Positions 9,840-18,666 of a stretch of 46,002 bases of DNA are shown one piece after another. The position numbers were made by a program, and so were the translations under genes. Position 1 is the first letter of the stretch, and each line of letters opens with the position of its first letter. This stretch comes from Mycolicibacterium chlorophenolicum (lineage in GTDB: Bacteria > Actinomycetota > Actinomycetes > Mycobacteriales > Mycobacteriaceae). The stretch is from assembly GCF_001044235.1 (NCBI RefSeq), contig NZ_JYNL01000011.1, forward strand, positions 1,046-47,047, read 5' to 3'. The notes below the pieces were generated by a model. That model was not told where the DNA came from. It did not search any database and saw only the letters and a list, made by a program, of their open reading frames with translations.

Positions 9840-10703
9840 CTACCCCTTGATCCCGGTACTGGCCACGGACTGCACGAAATACCGCTGCGCGATGACGAAC
9901 ACCAGCAACATCGGCAGCAGGCTCATCACGTTGGCCGCCATCAGCAGCGGCCACTGCACATGATGCGCGCCCTGGAAATAGCTCAGCCCCAACGGGATCG
10001 TCATCTGATCCTGCGAGGTGATGACGATCAGCGGCCACAGGAAGTCGTTCCACGACGTCAGCACCGTCAACGCGGCCAGCGTCGACATCGCCGGAAGCGA
10101 CAGCGGCAGCACGATCTTGAACAACACCCCGAGCCGGGAGGTGCCGTCGACGCGGGCGGCCTCCTCGAGTTCCACCGGCACCGTCTGGAAGAACTGGCGC
10201 AGGAAGAAGATCCCGAACGCGGTCGCCAGGTTGGGCAGCATCAGCGCGCCGATGTGGTCGATGCCCAGGCCCTCCCACACGTTGTCGCCGAACCACTTCA
10301 CGATCAGGAACACCGGGATCATCGTCACCTGGAACGGCACCATCAGCGTCGCCATCAACGTGACGAACAGCGCGCCGCGCCCCAGGAAGCGGATGCGCGC
10401 GAACGCATATCCCGCGAGGCTGCACACCACCAGGTTGCTGACGAGCACCACCGCGGTCACCGTCAGGCTGTTGAGGAAGAAGTGCCCGAACGGCGCCTGC
10501 GCCCACGCCTCGGTGTAATTCGCGAACCGGGGCTTGGCCGGAAACAGCACCGGCGGGAAGTGATTGGCCTCCCCCTCGGTCTCCAGCGAGGTGATCAGCA
10601 TCCACAGCAGCGGCACGAGCAGCAGGAAGCTCAGCGGGATCAGCACCAGATGCCAGGGGCTGAACGGCAGCCGCCGGCGCGTCGTCGCCGTCATCGTCGT
10701 CAT
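9840..10703 (-). CDS. Sugar ABC transporter permease (MalG type)
   Basis: Inner-membrane permease of the CUT1 family, 287 residues with about six transmembrane helices. The cytoplasmic EAA loop that docks on the ATPase is visible (EEAARVDGTSRLGVLFKIVLP). The start ATG 10703 overlaps the stop of the other permease gene as ATGA, so the two are translationally coupled. The frame can be extended upstream, but that extension is only the shadow of the neighbouring gene. Confidence 0.92.
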   Translation of the reverse strand: MTTMTATTRRRLPFSPWHLVLIPLSFLLLVPLLWMLITSLETEGEANHFPPVLFPAKPRFANYTEAWAQAPFGHFFLNSLTVTAVVLVSNLVVCSLAGYAFARIRFLGRGALFVTLMATLMVPFQVTMIPVFLIVKWFGDNVWEGLGIDHIGALMLPNLATAFGIFFLRQFFQTVPVELEEAARVDGTSRLGVLFKIVLPLSLPAMSTLAALTVLTSWNDFLWPLIVITSQDQMTIPLGLSYFQGAHHVQWPLLMAANVMSLLPMLLVFVIAQRYFVQSVASTGIKG

Positions 10704-11647
10704 GGGTGGTGCGCATATCTGCGGGCGAGCCGGAACTGCACCGCGGTGACGATCAGGATGACGACGAACAGCGCGTAGGCCATCGCCGCGGCGTAACCGG
10801 CATCGAAGTGCACGAACGCCTGATCCCACAGGTAGTAGACGATCACCGTGGTGGCCCGCAGCGGGCCGCCGCGGGTGGTGGCGTACACCTCGTCGAACAA
10901 CTGCAGCGCGTTGATGGTCAGCCACACCAGCAGGAACAGGTTCGCCGGACCCAGCAGCGGCACGGTGATGGTGCGGAACCGGGTGAATGGCTTCGCCCCG
11001 TCGATCGCCGCCGCCTCGTGCAGTTCAGGCGGAACACCCTGCAGCGCAGCCAGATACACGATCACCGAGAAGCCGGTCCAGCCCCAGATCGTCATCGCGA
11101 CGATCACGAAGATGGCCTGCGACGGCGACGCCAGGAACGGTTGCGACGGCACCCCGACCGCGTTCAGCGCGGCATTGACCAGACCGTAGTCCCGGTCGGT
11201 CAGCCACAGGAAGATGATGCCCTGCGAGATCGTCGACACCGCCATGGTGATGTAGGCGGCGGTCCGGTACACCGAGATGAACCGCACCGACCGGTTCAGC
11301 GCCGCCGCGGCCAGCAGGCCGACGATCATCGTGCCCGGCACGAACAGCGCGGTGTAGATGATCGTGTGCTTGATCGCGTCGAGGAACACCGGATCGTCGG
11401 CCATCTTGCGGTAGTTGTCCCACCCCACCCACGGCGTCTCCGGGGTGAGCAGATCCGACTTCTGGAACGACAGCTGCAGCGACATCAGCACCGGCAGCAG
11501 ACCGAAGATCCCGATCAGCACCACCGCCGGGGTGACCAGCGCCCAGCCCGTCACCCCGTCGGTGCCGTGCGAGCGCCACCTACGCCGCGGCGGGGTGGAC
11601 GCTGTGCGGTGCGGCGCTCCGGTGTCGGAGACGTCGGCGATCAGCAT
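10700..11647 (-). CDS. Sugar ABC transporter permease (MalF/UgpA type)
   Basis: The partner permease, 315 residues. A charged N-terminal tail of about 30 residues is followed by about six transmembrane segments. The EAA loop reads HEAAAIDGAKPFTRFRTITV. ATG 11647 is 15 bases after the lipoprotein stop. Together with the MalG-type protein it forms the heterodimeric channel of a CUT1 importer, the class that takes up di- and oligosaccharides or glycosides. Confidence 0.92.
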   Translation of the reverse strand: MLIADVSDTGAPHRTASTPPRRRWRSHGTDGVTGWALVTPAVVLIGIFGLLPVLMSLQLSFQKSDLLTPETPWVGWDNYRKMADDPVFLDAIKHTIIYTALFVPGTMIVGLLAAAALNRSVRFISVYRTAAYITMAVSTISQGIIFLWLTDRDYGLVNAALNAVGVPSQPFLASPSQAIFVIVAMTIWGWTGFSVIVYLAALQGVPPELHEAAAIDGAKPFTRFRTITVPLLGPANLFLLVWLTINALQLFDEVYATTRGGPLRATTVIVYYLWDQAFVHFDAGYAAAMAYALFVVILIVTAVQFRLARRYAHHP

Positions 11648-11662
11648 CGGCGAATGTCCCGT

Positions 11663-12940
11663 CTACTTCTCGGCCAGCTTCGCGTCGGCGGTCTGGGCGG
11701 CGGCGTCCAGGGCCGCAGCCGGCTGCTCTTTGCCGAGCATGACTGCGACGATCGCCTGTCCCAGCGCTTCGGAGATGTCGGGGTACTGCTCCACGGTGGG
11801 CCGGACCTTCTGCACGTTGTTCAGATTCTGCACGAACGCGGCTGTGCCGGGCACGTTTTGGTTCAGCTTGTCCAGCACCGCCTGATCCTTGCCGACCGAT
11901 TGGCGGATCGGCAGGTCACCGGTGCCCAGCGAGAACGCCTTGACCTGCTCGGGCGCCGAGAGCCACTTCACGAAGTCGACGGCCGCCTGCTTCTTCTTGT
12001 CGCCGTTGTCGAACACCACCCAGTTGTCGGGACCGGCGATGGTCTGGTGCCCGCCCGACGACCCGGCGAACGTGGGCATCACCTGGACGTCGTAGTCGAT
12101 GTCGGAGAGCTGGCTGAGATCCCACGGGCCGGTGACGAGCATCCCGACCTTGCCGCTGTTCATCAGCTTCGGGCCGTTCTCGTTGGTGGTGTCCAGATAC
12201 AGCGACTTGTCGGTGACGGCCATCTGCTGCAGCACGGTCAGCGCCTTCACACCGGCCTCGGAGCTGAACACGGCCTTCTCGTTGTCGGGCGAGAGGATGT
12301 CCCCACCGGCCTCCCACAGCATCGGGAGGTAGTGCCACACCGTGTCCTCGCTGCCGTCGGCGGGAATCAGCCAGCCGTACTGCCCCTTCGACGGGTCGGT
12401 GAGTTTGGCTGCGGCGGAACGGAAGTCGTCCCACGTCCAGTCCGGGCTCGGCGGGGCCACGCCGGCGTCGGCGAACAGCTTCTTGTTGTAGACGATCGCC
12501 AGGTTGTCCACCAGCGCCGGCACGCCGACGATCTTGTCCCCGACCGTCGCGGCCTCCCGCTCGGCGGGATAGAAGTCGTCCCACGTCCAGTCCGGGTTCT
12601 TCACCTCGCCGGCCATGTCCACGACCTGCGGGATCTGCGCGATGTTCGGCGACCACGACCCGAACATGTACGCCACGTCCGGCGCGCTGCCGCCCCGCAC
12701 CGCGGTCAGCACCTTCTGCAACACCAGGTCGTTGCTGGAATACAGCTCGTTGACCTTCACGTCGGGATGGTCCTTGTTGTACTGCGCGATCAGGCCTTTG
12801 AACACCTCCCCCTCGGTGTCCTGATATCCGTGCCACACCGCGATCTCGGTGGGTCCGGACGACGAGCCACCACCTCCGCAGCCGGCGAGCACGAGCGCGA
12901 GAACGGCGAGCAGGGCGATGCAGAGGCGGCTTCTGATCAC
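11663..12940 (-). CDS. Sugar ABC transporter substrate-binding lipoprotein
   Basis: An extracytoplasmic solute-binding protein of family 1. The signal peptide ends in the lipobox LVLAGC with the lipidated cysteine at about residue 21, followed by a Gly/Ser-rich linker. The mature protein has the two-lobe binding-protein pattern; PDVAYMFGSW and GPWDLSQL are typical ligand-cleft stretches. GTG 12940 is preferred to GTG 12949 because AAGGAG lies eight bases upstream of it but touches the other. That ribosome site overlaps the stop of the GH4 gene (TAAGGAG), implying coupling. Specificity is probably for an alpha-galactoside or amino-sugar glycoside, inferred from the neighbours. Confidence 0.92.
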   Translation of the reverse strand: MIRSRLCIALLAVLALVLAGCGGGGSSSGPTEIAVWHGYQDTEGEVFKGLIAQYNKDHPDVKVNELYSSNDLVLQKVLTAVRGGSAPDVAYMFGSWSPNIAQIPQVVDMAGEVKNPDWTWDDFYPAEREAATVGDKIVGVPALVDNLAIVYNKKLFADAGVAPPSPDWTWDDFRSAAAKLTDPSKGQYGWLIPADGSEDTVWHYLPMLWEAGGDILSPDNEKAVFSSEAGVKALTVLQQMAVTDKSLYLDTTNENGPKLMNSGKVGMLVTGPWDLSQLSDIDYDVQVMPTFAGSSGGHQTIAGPDNWVVFDNGDKKKQAAVDFVKWLSAPEQVKAFSLGTGDLPIRQSVGKDQAVLDKLNQNVPGTAAFVQNLNNVQKVRPTVEQYPDISEALGQAIVAVMLGKEQPAAALDAAAQTADAKLAEK

Positions 12941-12952
12941 GGTGGACACTCC

Positions 12953-14257
12953 TTAGTGGTGGGTACGCAGGGGTTCGGGCAGCAGATCGCCGTGGGCGGC
13001 GGTCAATTCGTCACACAACTCGGCGATCTGGTCGACGCTCAGCGTGGCCGCGGTGTTCGGGTCGACCATGGCCGCCGCGCGGACCAGCCGCCGATCGCCC
13101 TCGACGGCGGCGCGCACCGTCAGATCGACCGGGCCGAGGAAGCTCCGGTTCAGCGCGGCGCACTGCGGCGGCAGGTCCCCCACCGCCATCGGGTGCGCGC
13201 CCAGGCTGTCGAGCAGCGCGGGCACCTCGACCGCGAGACCGTCGGGCAGGTTCGTGATCAGGCCGGCGTTGACGACGTTGGCCGAGATGACCCGCGGCGT
13301 GCCGGTTTCCAGCGAGTGGATCACCTGAGGGGCGTACTCGGTGGACCCCGTGTCGATCGGCAGCGTGTCGGTGTCGGCCAATTCGGCTCGCAGGCGCTGG
13401 TATTCGGCGAGGTTCGCCTCGCTGATCGACACGTACTCGCCGACATTGAGTCGCAGCCGCTGCACCTCGTCGGGGTCGTGCAGGTACCACGGCACGTATT
13501 CGCTGCTGTGCTCGCTGGTCTCGGTCGGGTAGTGGCCGAGCCGGCGGTACATGTCGACGCGTACCCGCCGTTGCAGTTCGGGGTCGGCGGCGATGCGCTC
13601 GTCGAGCAGCGGGTACAGGTTCTGCCCGCCGCGCTCCCAGCGCAGCACCCACGCCTGGTGATTGACCCCGGCCGACCAGTAGGACACCTCGTCGTACGGC
13701 ACGTCGATCAGCTCGCACAGGCCCACCATCGTCCAGTACACCGAATGGCACAGCCCGAGCACCTTGAGATCCGGCGCCACCCGGTGCAGATAGGTGACGT
13801 TCATCGCCATCGGGTTGGTGTAGTTCAGCAGCCACGCGTCGGGGCACACCTGCGCCATGTCCTCGGCGATCCCGGCGAGCACCGGGAACGTCCGCAGCCC
13901 ACGGAAGATGCCGCCCACCCCGATGGTGTCGGCGATGGTCTGGTTCAGGCCGTACTTGGCGGGGATCTCGAAATCGCGGACGGTCGCGGTGTGCCCGCCG
14001 ACGGCGATGGTGTTGATGACGTAGTCGGCGCCGTCGAGCGCCCGGCGCCGGTCGGTGGTGGACACCACCTCCGGCTGCGCCCCGGCCGCGCGGGCGGTGG
14101 CCCGGGCGATCGCCTCGGCGGTCTCGAGCCGCTCGGTGTCGATGTCGTGCAACACCACCCGCACCGCGCCCAGTTCGGGGAAGGACAGGATGTCGCCGAG
14201 CAGTTCGCGGGTGAACTCGACGCTGCCCGCCCCGATGATGGTGATCGTCGGTTTCAC
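12953..14257 (-). CDS. GH4 family glycosidase, alpha-galactosidase (MelA)-like
   Basis: A glycoside hydrolase family 4 enzyme, which needs NAD and a divalent metal (usually Mn) and cleaves by an oxidation-elimination route. The Rossmann start is ITIIGAGSVEFT. The metal-site signature is CHSV at residues 170-173, with a second His in GVNHQAW (about 200). Within GH4 a CHSV signature is associated with unphosphorylated alpha-galactosides (MelA type), whereas 6-phospho-glycosidases carry a CN(V/I)P signature. That fits ABC import rather than PTS import. Length (434 residues) is normal. GTG 14257 overlaps the stop of the transporter gene (GTGA). The enzyme probably cleaves an imported alpha-galactoside or alpha-N-acetylgalactosaminide in the cytosol. 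Confidence 0.88.
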   Translation of the reverse strand: MKPTITIIGAGSVEFTRELLGDILSFPELGAVRVVLHDIDTERLETAEAIARATARAAGAQPEVVSTTDRRRALDGADYVINTIAVGGHTATVRDFEIPAKYGLNQTIADTIGVGGIFRGLRTFPVLAGIAEDMAQVCPDAWLLNYTNPMAMNVTYLHRVAPDLKVLGLCHSVYWTMVGLCELIDVPYDEVSYWSAGVNHQAWVLRWERGGQNLYPLLDERIAADPELQRRVRVDMYRRLGHYPTETSEHSSEYVPWYLHDPDEVQRLRLNVGEYVSISEANLAEYQRLRAELADTDTLPIDTGSTEYAPQVIHSLETGTPRVISANVVNAGLITNLPDGLAVEVPALLDSLGAHPMAVGDLPPQCAALNRSFLGPVDLTVRAAVEGDRRLVRAAAMVDPNTAATLSVDQIAELCDELTAAHGDLLPEPLRTHH

Positions 14258-15213
14258 GCCTTCGTCGCCTTCGTGTCCGGTTGCAGCACGGCCGCGGTCG
14301 GCTCTTCACCGCGCTTCTCGTCGGCGTAGACCATCAGCGTCGAACCCACCAGGGCCAGCACGATGCCCACGGCGCCGTACGGGCTGGGCAGCGTCTGGTA
14401 GGCGATCAGCGACACCACGATGGTCAGTGCCGGGGCGAGCGCATTGGTGGTGGGCGCCACGATGGTGGCCTTGCCGCGAGCGAGCGCCATCACCAGGAAC
14501 AGGGCGCCGACGGCGTTGAGCAGCTGCGTGCCGGCCGTCAACACCGGCGCCTGCCAGGGGAAATCGAGCGGCAGTCCGCCGAGGGAGAACAGCGCGACGG
14601 GGATCAGCGCGATCCCGGAGATCGCCATCCAGCCGAACGTGGTGGCCTCGTTGACGCCCAGCGTCGCAGTCTTGCGCATGAAATACGCCTGCACCCCCCA
14701 GGCCACGCAGATCAGGATCGCCAGCAGCAGCCAGGGACCGGAGGAGGCGTCGGAGTCACCGCTGGTGATGCTGAACAGCACGATGGCCGCCAGTGCGCAG
14801 ATCAGCCCGACGATGGCGAGCCCGCGGATGCGTTCGCGCAGCAGCACCATCGCCATCAGCACGGTGATCGCCGGGGAGATCGACACGATCGGGAAGATCA
14901 GATAGGCCGGCCCGATCGTCAGCGCCTGGAACAGCAGCAGCTGCCCGCCGGCGCCGGTCAGTCCGATCAGCAGACCGTAGATCGTGGCCTTGGGCCGGCG
15001 GTCGAACGTCTCCCCCTTCAGCGCGAAGGCGGCGGGGATGATCATGGTCAGCGCCCAGATGCAGTAGATCATCTCGTCGGGGTAGCCGTACCAGGTGGCG
15101 GGCAGCGCGGAGAACGCGCCCCACACGCCCCAGAACAGGATCAGCAGCGTCGCGTAGAAGATCCAGCTGCGGGTGCCCTTACCGGTCCTGCCGGTGGTGG
15201 TCATGTCGGTCAT
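14254..15213 (-). CDS. DMT-superfamily (EamA-like) transporter
   Basis: An integral membrane protein of 319 residues with about ten hydrophobic helices and the two-fold repeated pattern of drug/metabolite transporters. Typical stretches are SPAITVLMAMVLLRERI at the end of the first half and a matching second-half helix. The last 25 residues are charged and cytoplasmic. ATG 15213 overlaps the kinase stop (ATGA), and the gene's own stop overlaps the GH4 start. Position suggests uptake of a monosaccharide or efflux of an intermediate. It is a second transport route beside the ABC importer. Confidence 0.85.
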   Translation of the reverse strand: MTDMTTTGRTGKGTRSWIFYATLLILFWGVWGAFSALPATWYGYPDEMIYCIWALTMIIPAAFALKGETFDRRPKATIYGLLIGLTGAGGQLLLFQALTIGPAYLIFPIVSISPAITVLMAMVLLRERIRGLAIVGLICALAAIVLFSITSGDSDASSGPWLLLAILICVAWGVQAYFMRKTATLGVNEATTFGWMAISGIALIPVALFSLGGLPLDFPWQAPVLTAGTQLLNAVGALFLVMALARGKATIVAPTTNALAPALTIVVSLIAYQTLPSPYGAVGIVLALVGSTLMVYADEKRGEEPTAAVLQPDTKATKA

Positions 15214-16205
15214 GGTGTGGTCACCTTCTCGGATGTGGTTGCGGCACCGGCGAGTTCCTTGACCGATGTCGCGCTCAACGGATGTCCGCTGTGCTTGGCG
15301 GCGTACAGCGCCGCCCCGACCGCCGGGTCGAGCAGCGGCTGCCGCAGGTCGTAGGTCGCGGGCAGGGCGCCCAGCGCGGCCGTGAAGCCGTCGAGGAGGC
15401 GACGGTCGGAGAACATGCCACCGGAGTACGACACCGGCACCGTCTCGTGTTCGGTGAAACCGACCAGCACGCGGGTGGTTTCGACCAGCGCGACCAGCTC
15501 GTCGACCGCGTCGGCGAGGATGCGCGCCGCGGCGTCGTCGCCGGCCTGCGCGGCCTCGCACACGGTGGTGGCCAGCGCGGCTATCGACCCGCGGCTGCCC
15601 TTCCAGGTGTCGATCACCAGACTGACGACGTCGAGGTCACCGCCGATCCCGAGCCGCTCCTTGAGCAGGTCGTACAGCGGGCCGCGGGGCGCGCGGCCGT
15701 CGCTCATCCGGCTGAACGCGTTGAGTCCGCGGGCGGCAACCCAATACGCCGAACCCTCGTCGCCGAACAGCTCGCCCCAGCCGCCGACGCGGTGCCCGGT
15801 CCCCTGCCGCTCCCCGTAGGTCATCGACCCGGTCCCGCTGATGACGTTGATGCCGTCCTCACCGGCCAGCGACCCGGCCCAGCCGCACACCATGTCGTTG
15901 TCGCAGCTGTAGCGGTCGTGCCCGAGTACTCCGGCCGGGACGGCGTTCAGCGCAGCGATGTCTCCGCTGGCCTCGCCATAGCCCGGCAGGCCGAAGAACG
16001 CCGCGTCGATGGCGGCGGTGTCGATGCCCGCCTGCCCGCAGATGTCGGAGACACCCTGTGCGAGAACGCGTTCCACGACGTCGAAGCCGTCGTTGAAGTA
16101 GTAAGACGTCGGCGCGGTCGCGCGGGCCAGGACGTGACCGCCGTCGTCGATCAACGCGAACGCGGTCTTCGATCCGCCGCCGTCGACCCCCAGATAGCGC
16201 GCCAT
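15210..16205 (-). CDS. BadF/BadG-family N-acetylhexosamine kinase-like protein
   Basis: An ASKHA-fold ATPase of the BadF/BadG/BcrA/BcrD family, the group of eukaryotic-type GlcNAc kinases and other amino-sugar kinases. The phosphate-1 loop is GVDGGGSKTAFAL at the N-terminus and the phosphate-2 loop is ISGTGSMTYG; GGWGELFGDEGSAYW is the usual sugar-kinase signature. Length (about 331) is normal. The likely role is phosphorylation of galactosamine, GalNAc or a related sugar released by the GH4 enzyme, feeding the AgaS-like protein. The start is ATG 16205 or GTG 16208; both overlap the AgaS stop. Confidence 0.85.
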   Translation of the reverse strand: MARYLGVDGGGSKTAFALIDDGGHVLARATAPTSYYFNDGFDVVERVLAQGVSDICGQAGIDTAAIDAAFFGLPGYGEASGDIAALNAVPAGVLGHDRYSCDNDMVCGWAGSLAGEDGINVISGTGSMTYGERQGTGHRVGGWGELFGDEGSAYWVAARGLNAFSRMSDGRAPRGPLYDLLKERLGIGGDLDVVSLVIDTWKGSRGSIAALATTVCEAAQAGDDAAARILADAVDELVALVETTRVLVGFTEHETVPVSYSGGMFSDRRLLDGFTAALGALPATYDLRQPLLDPAVGAALYAAKHSGHPLSATSVKELAGAATTSEKVTTP

Positions 16206-17347
16206 CACCGGTCTCCGTTCATCGGGTAGATCGTGACGCCCCGCACGACGCGGCTGACCTCACCGGACGGGAACGGGTTGTCGGGCGTCTTGCCGTAGTC
16301 CAGCGACGTGAACAGCGCCAGATACTGACCGAACACCAGGTACGGCAGCGCGACCAGCGCATCGGGCAGCCCGGCCAGCCCAGGCAGCACCACCGACCGA
16401 CCCAGGTCGTCGGGGATCGGCTCGGTGCTGACGACCCGCACGGCGTCGGGGCCGAGTTGGCCACGCAACTCCGCGATGATGTCGAGGTCGTAGCGGCGGG
16501 TGTAGGGGTCCGTCGACAGGTACACCACGGCCAGGGTGTCGGTGTCCAGCACCGACTTCGGGCCGTGCCGGAACCCCAGCGGCGAGTCGAAGTACGTGAC
16601 CACCTCTCCCGCAGTCAGTTCCAGCAGCTTCAGCGCCGACTCCCGCGCCAGGCCCTGCAGCGGGCCGCTGCCCAGGTACACGAACCGCTGCTTCTTGGTC
16701 TGCGCCAGCGCCCGGATGTCGGACTGCAGCCCGACGACGTGCTCGGCCGCCCCCGCCAGCGCCTCGACGTCCTCGGCCCGCGCTGGACCGAGCAGCAGCA
16801 GGCAGCTCAGCAGCATCGAGGTCAGGCTCGAGGTCATCGCGAAGCCGGAGTCGTTGGTGCGCTCCGGCATGTAGACCACCAGCGAGTCGGGCCGGCCCAG
16901 GTGGGCGCGGCCCAGCTTCCCGTCCCGGTCGCAGGTCAGCACCAGGTGCCAGACGTGGTCGACCAGCTGGTCGGCCAGCGCGGTGGTCGCCAGGCTCTCG
17001 GGGCTGTTGCCGCTGCGGGCGAACGAGACCAGCAGCGTGGGGGTTTCGGCCTCGAGGTGATCCAGCGGGCTCGCCACGATGTCGGTGGTGGCGATCGGCT
17101 CCACCCGGCGGTGCAGGTGGCGCCGCAGCACCGGCGCGGCGATCTCCCCCGCGAACGCCGAGCTGCCCGCGCCGGTCAGGATGATCCGCAGATCGGGGCG
17201 CGCCAGCAGGTCGCGCAGGAACGCGTCGGACTGCTCGACCCCCTCTGTCAATCGTCCCGCGACTTCCCGCCACGCATCGGGCTGCTGTCCGATCTCGAGA
17301 ATGGTGGCGCCGCCGTCCTTCTGGTCGGGAATGGCGGTGTGCGTCAT
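16205..17347 (-). CDS. agaS: AgaS-like SIS-domain sugar isomerase/deaminase
   Basis: Two SIS (sugar isomerase) domains in 380 residues, matching the length of the AgaS family. AgaS converts galactosamine 6-phosphate to tagatose 6-phosphate plus ammonia. Visible signatures are LTGAGSSAFAGE and VSFARSGNSPES in the first SIS domain, then YLGSGPLQGLARESALK and GFRHGPKSV in the second; the last resembles the GlmS/AgaS catalytic helix. ATG 17347 has GGAGG about six bases upstream and overlaps the kbaZ stop (ATGA). Its position beside kbaY-kbaZ supports the tagatose route rather than a GlmS-type role. Confidence 0.87.
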   Translation of the reverse strand: MTHTAIPDQKDGGATILEIGQQPDAWREVAGRLTEGVEQSDAFLRDLLARPDLRIILTGAGSSAFAGEIAAPVLRRHLHRRVEPIATTDIVASPLDHLEAETPTLLVSFARSGNSPESLATTALADQLVDHVWHLVLTCDRDGKLGRAHLGRPDSLVVYMPERTNDSGFAMTSSLTSMLLSCLLLLGPARAEDVEALAGAAEHVVGLQSDIRALAQTKKQRFVYLGSGPLQGLARESALKLLELTAGEVVTYFDSPLGFRHGPKSVLDTDTLAVVYLSTDPYTRRYDLDIIAELRGQLGPDAVRVVSTEPIPDDLGRSVVLPGLAGLPDALVALPYLVFGQYLALFTSLDYGKTPDNPFPSGEVSRVVRGVTIYPMNGDR

Positions 17348-18666
17348 CGGGTACCTCCGGGGTTGTCGGCGCGGCACGCGTCCGCGTAGGGCCGCAGCGC
17401 GTCGCGGACACGGTCGATCACGAGGGCCTGGGCTCTCTGTTCGAGCAGGCCGGCGCGGAGACGGTCGTACTGCAGGGGCAGGAACTGACTGATCAGCGGC
17501 AGCGGGATGCCGACGCGGTCGAGGTTGGCCAGCAGCATCTTTCGGGCGGCATCCACCTCGTCGTCGGCCCAGTAGTAGCGCAGCCGGTCGCTGTAGCTGT
17601 AGCGGCGGGCCGTGCGCTGGGCCACGGGGTCGCCCTCGTAGTAGTCGCGCCAGTACCTGGGCTCGGCGAGCATCCGGCGTTCGACGACCTCGATCAGGTT
17701 CGACCGCGACGGCCGCGGCACCAGCTCGGTCTCGATCATCGCCAGCGCGAACAGCGCCTCCCGCATCGCGAACGTCAGCCCCGGCCCGACTTTCAGGACG
17801 GCCCAATGGTCTTCGACGAGCTCGCGCAGCTGCGCCGGCCGCTGGTAATCCGTCGAGTGCGCCTCGAACACCAGGTGCGGTTCGCTGTCCAGGACGTGGC
17901 GCAACTCGGCGGTCGCCGCGTGCTCGTAGTCGATGACGTGCAGGTGGTCGAATTCGACGCCGGGCTGCACCACCAGCGCCATCACCCGCGGCCACACGTC
18001 GTCGGCGCCGACCGAGGCGAACGCGGTGCGATGCGCGGCCAGTGTGCGCCGGGCCCGTTCAGCCGGTGTCGGCGTGAGCCGGTCCAGCGTCTCGTGCGCG
18101 CCGCCGGGCACCGGCACCTCGGTACCGATCACATAGACCGGACCGTCGGATGCCACGCGCCGCGCCGTGTCCTCGGCCACCCGCAGCAGCCGCGCGCTGC
18201 GCTCGGCGACCACCTCGTCGGCCAGTACCGCCGGATCGTCGGCGCAGCTCATGCTGCAGTCCAGGTGGATCTTCGCGTAGCCCGCCTCGACGTACGCGGC
18301 GATCAGCGTCTCCGCGTGATCCATGGCGACATCGGCGTTCTCGCGCTGCCAGCGGTTCGGTCCCAGATGGTCGCCGCCCAGCACCACCCGCTCGCGTGCG
18401 AAGCCGTGCGCGTCGGCGATGCCGAACACCAGGTCGCGGAACTGCGCGGGCCGCAGGCCCGTGTAGCCGCCGAACTGGTCGACCTGATTCGACGTCGCCT
18501 CGATGAGGACGTAGCCGTCGTCGGCGGCAGCCTGCAGGATCGCCGCCTCGAGCACGGTCGGGTGCGCCGAGCACACTGAGTACACCCCGACGGGCTCACC
18601 GGCCTTGTGCCGCTCCACGGTGTCGGCCAGCCAGTCGACCCGCCGCAGCATCTGCGCACGCGTCAT
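17344..18666 (-). CDS. kbaZ: Tagatose-1,6-bisphosphate aldolase non-catalytic subunit (GatZ/KbaZ)
   Basis: A TIM-barrel protein of 440 residues of the GatZ/KbaZ family, which stabilises and activates the class II aldolase subunit. Recognisable stretches are PVGVYSVCSAHPTVLEAA, IEATSNQVDQFGGYTG, GGDHLGPNRW and KIHLDCSMSCADDP. These correspond to the family's N-terminal half. ATG 18666 overlaps the stop of the catalytic subunit (ATGA), so both subunits are made together. A longer frame upstream is only an out-of-frame reading of the neighbour. Finding both subunits makes a tagatose/amino-sugar pathway much more likely than glycolysis. Confidence 0.92.
   Translation of the reverse strand: MTRAQMLRRVDWLADTVERHKAGEPVGVYSVCSAHPTVLEAAILQAAADDGYVLIEATSNQVDQFGGYTGLRPAQFRDLVFGIADAHGFARERVVLGGDHLGPNRWQRENADVAMDHAETLIAAYVEAGYAKIHLDCSMSCADDPAVLADEVVAERSARLLRVAEDTARRVASDGPVYVIGTEVPVPGGAHETLDRLTPTPAERARRTLAAHRTAFASVGADDVWPRVMALVVQPGVEFDHLHVIDYEHAATAELRHVLDSEPHLVFEAHSTDYQRPAQLRELVEDHWAVLKVGPGLTFAMREALFALAMIETELVPRPSRSNLIEVVERRMLAEPRYWRDYYEGDPVAQRTARRYSYSDRLRYYWADDEVDAARKMLLANLDRVGIPLPLISQFLPLQYDRLRAGLLEQRAQALVIDRVRDALRPYADACRADNPGGTR

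Noticed and set aside
10706..14329. A 1207-codon open frame on the plus strand, and similar long frames elsewhere
   Set aside because: It lies opposite well-supported permease, lipoprotein and GH4 genes. Its product is Arg/His/Gln-rich, as expected of antisense reading in high-GC DNA.
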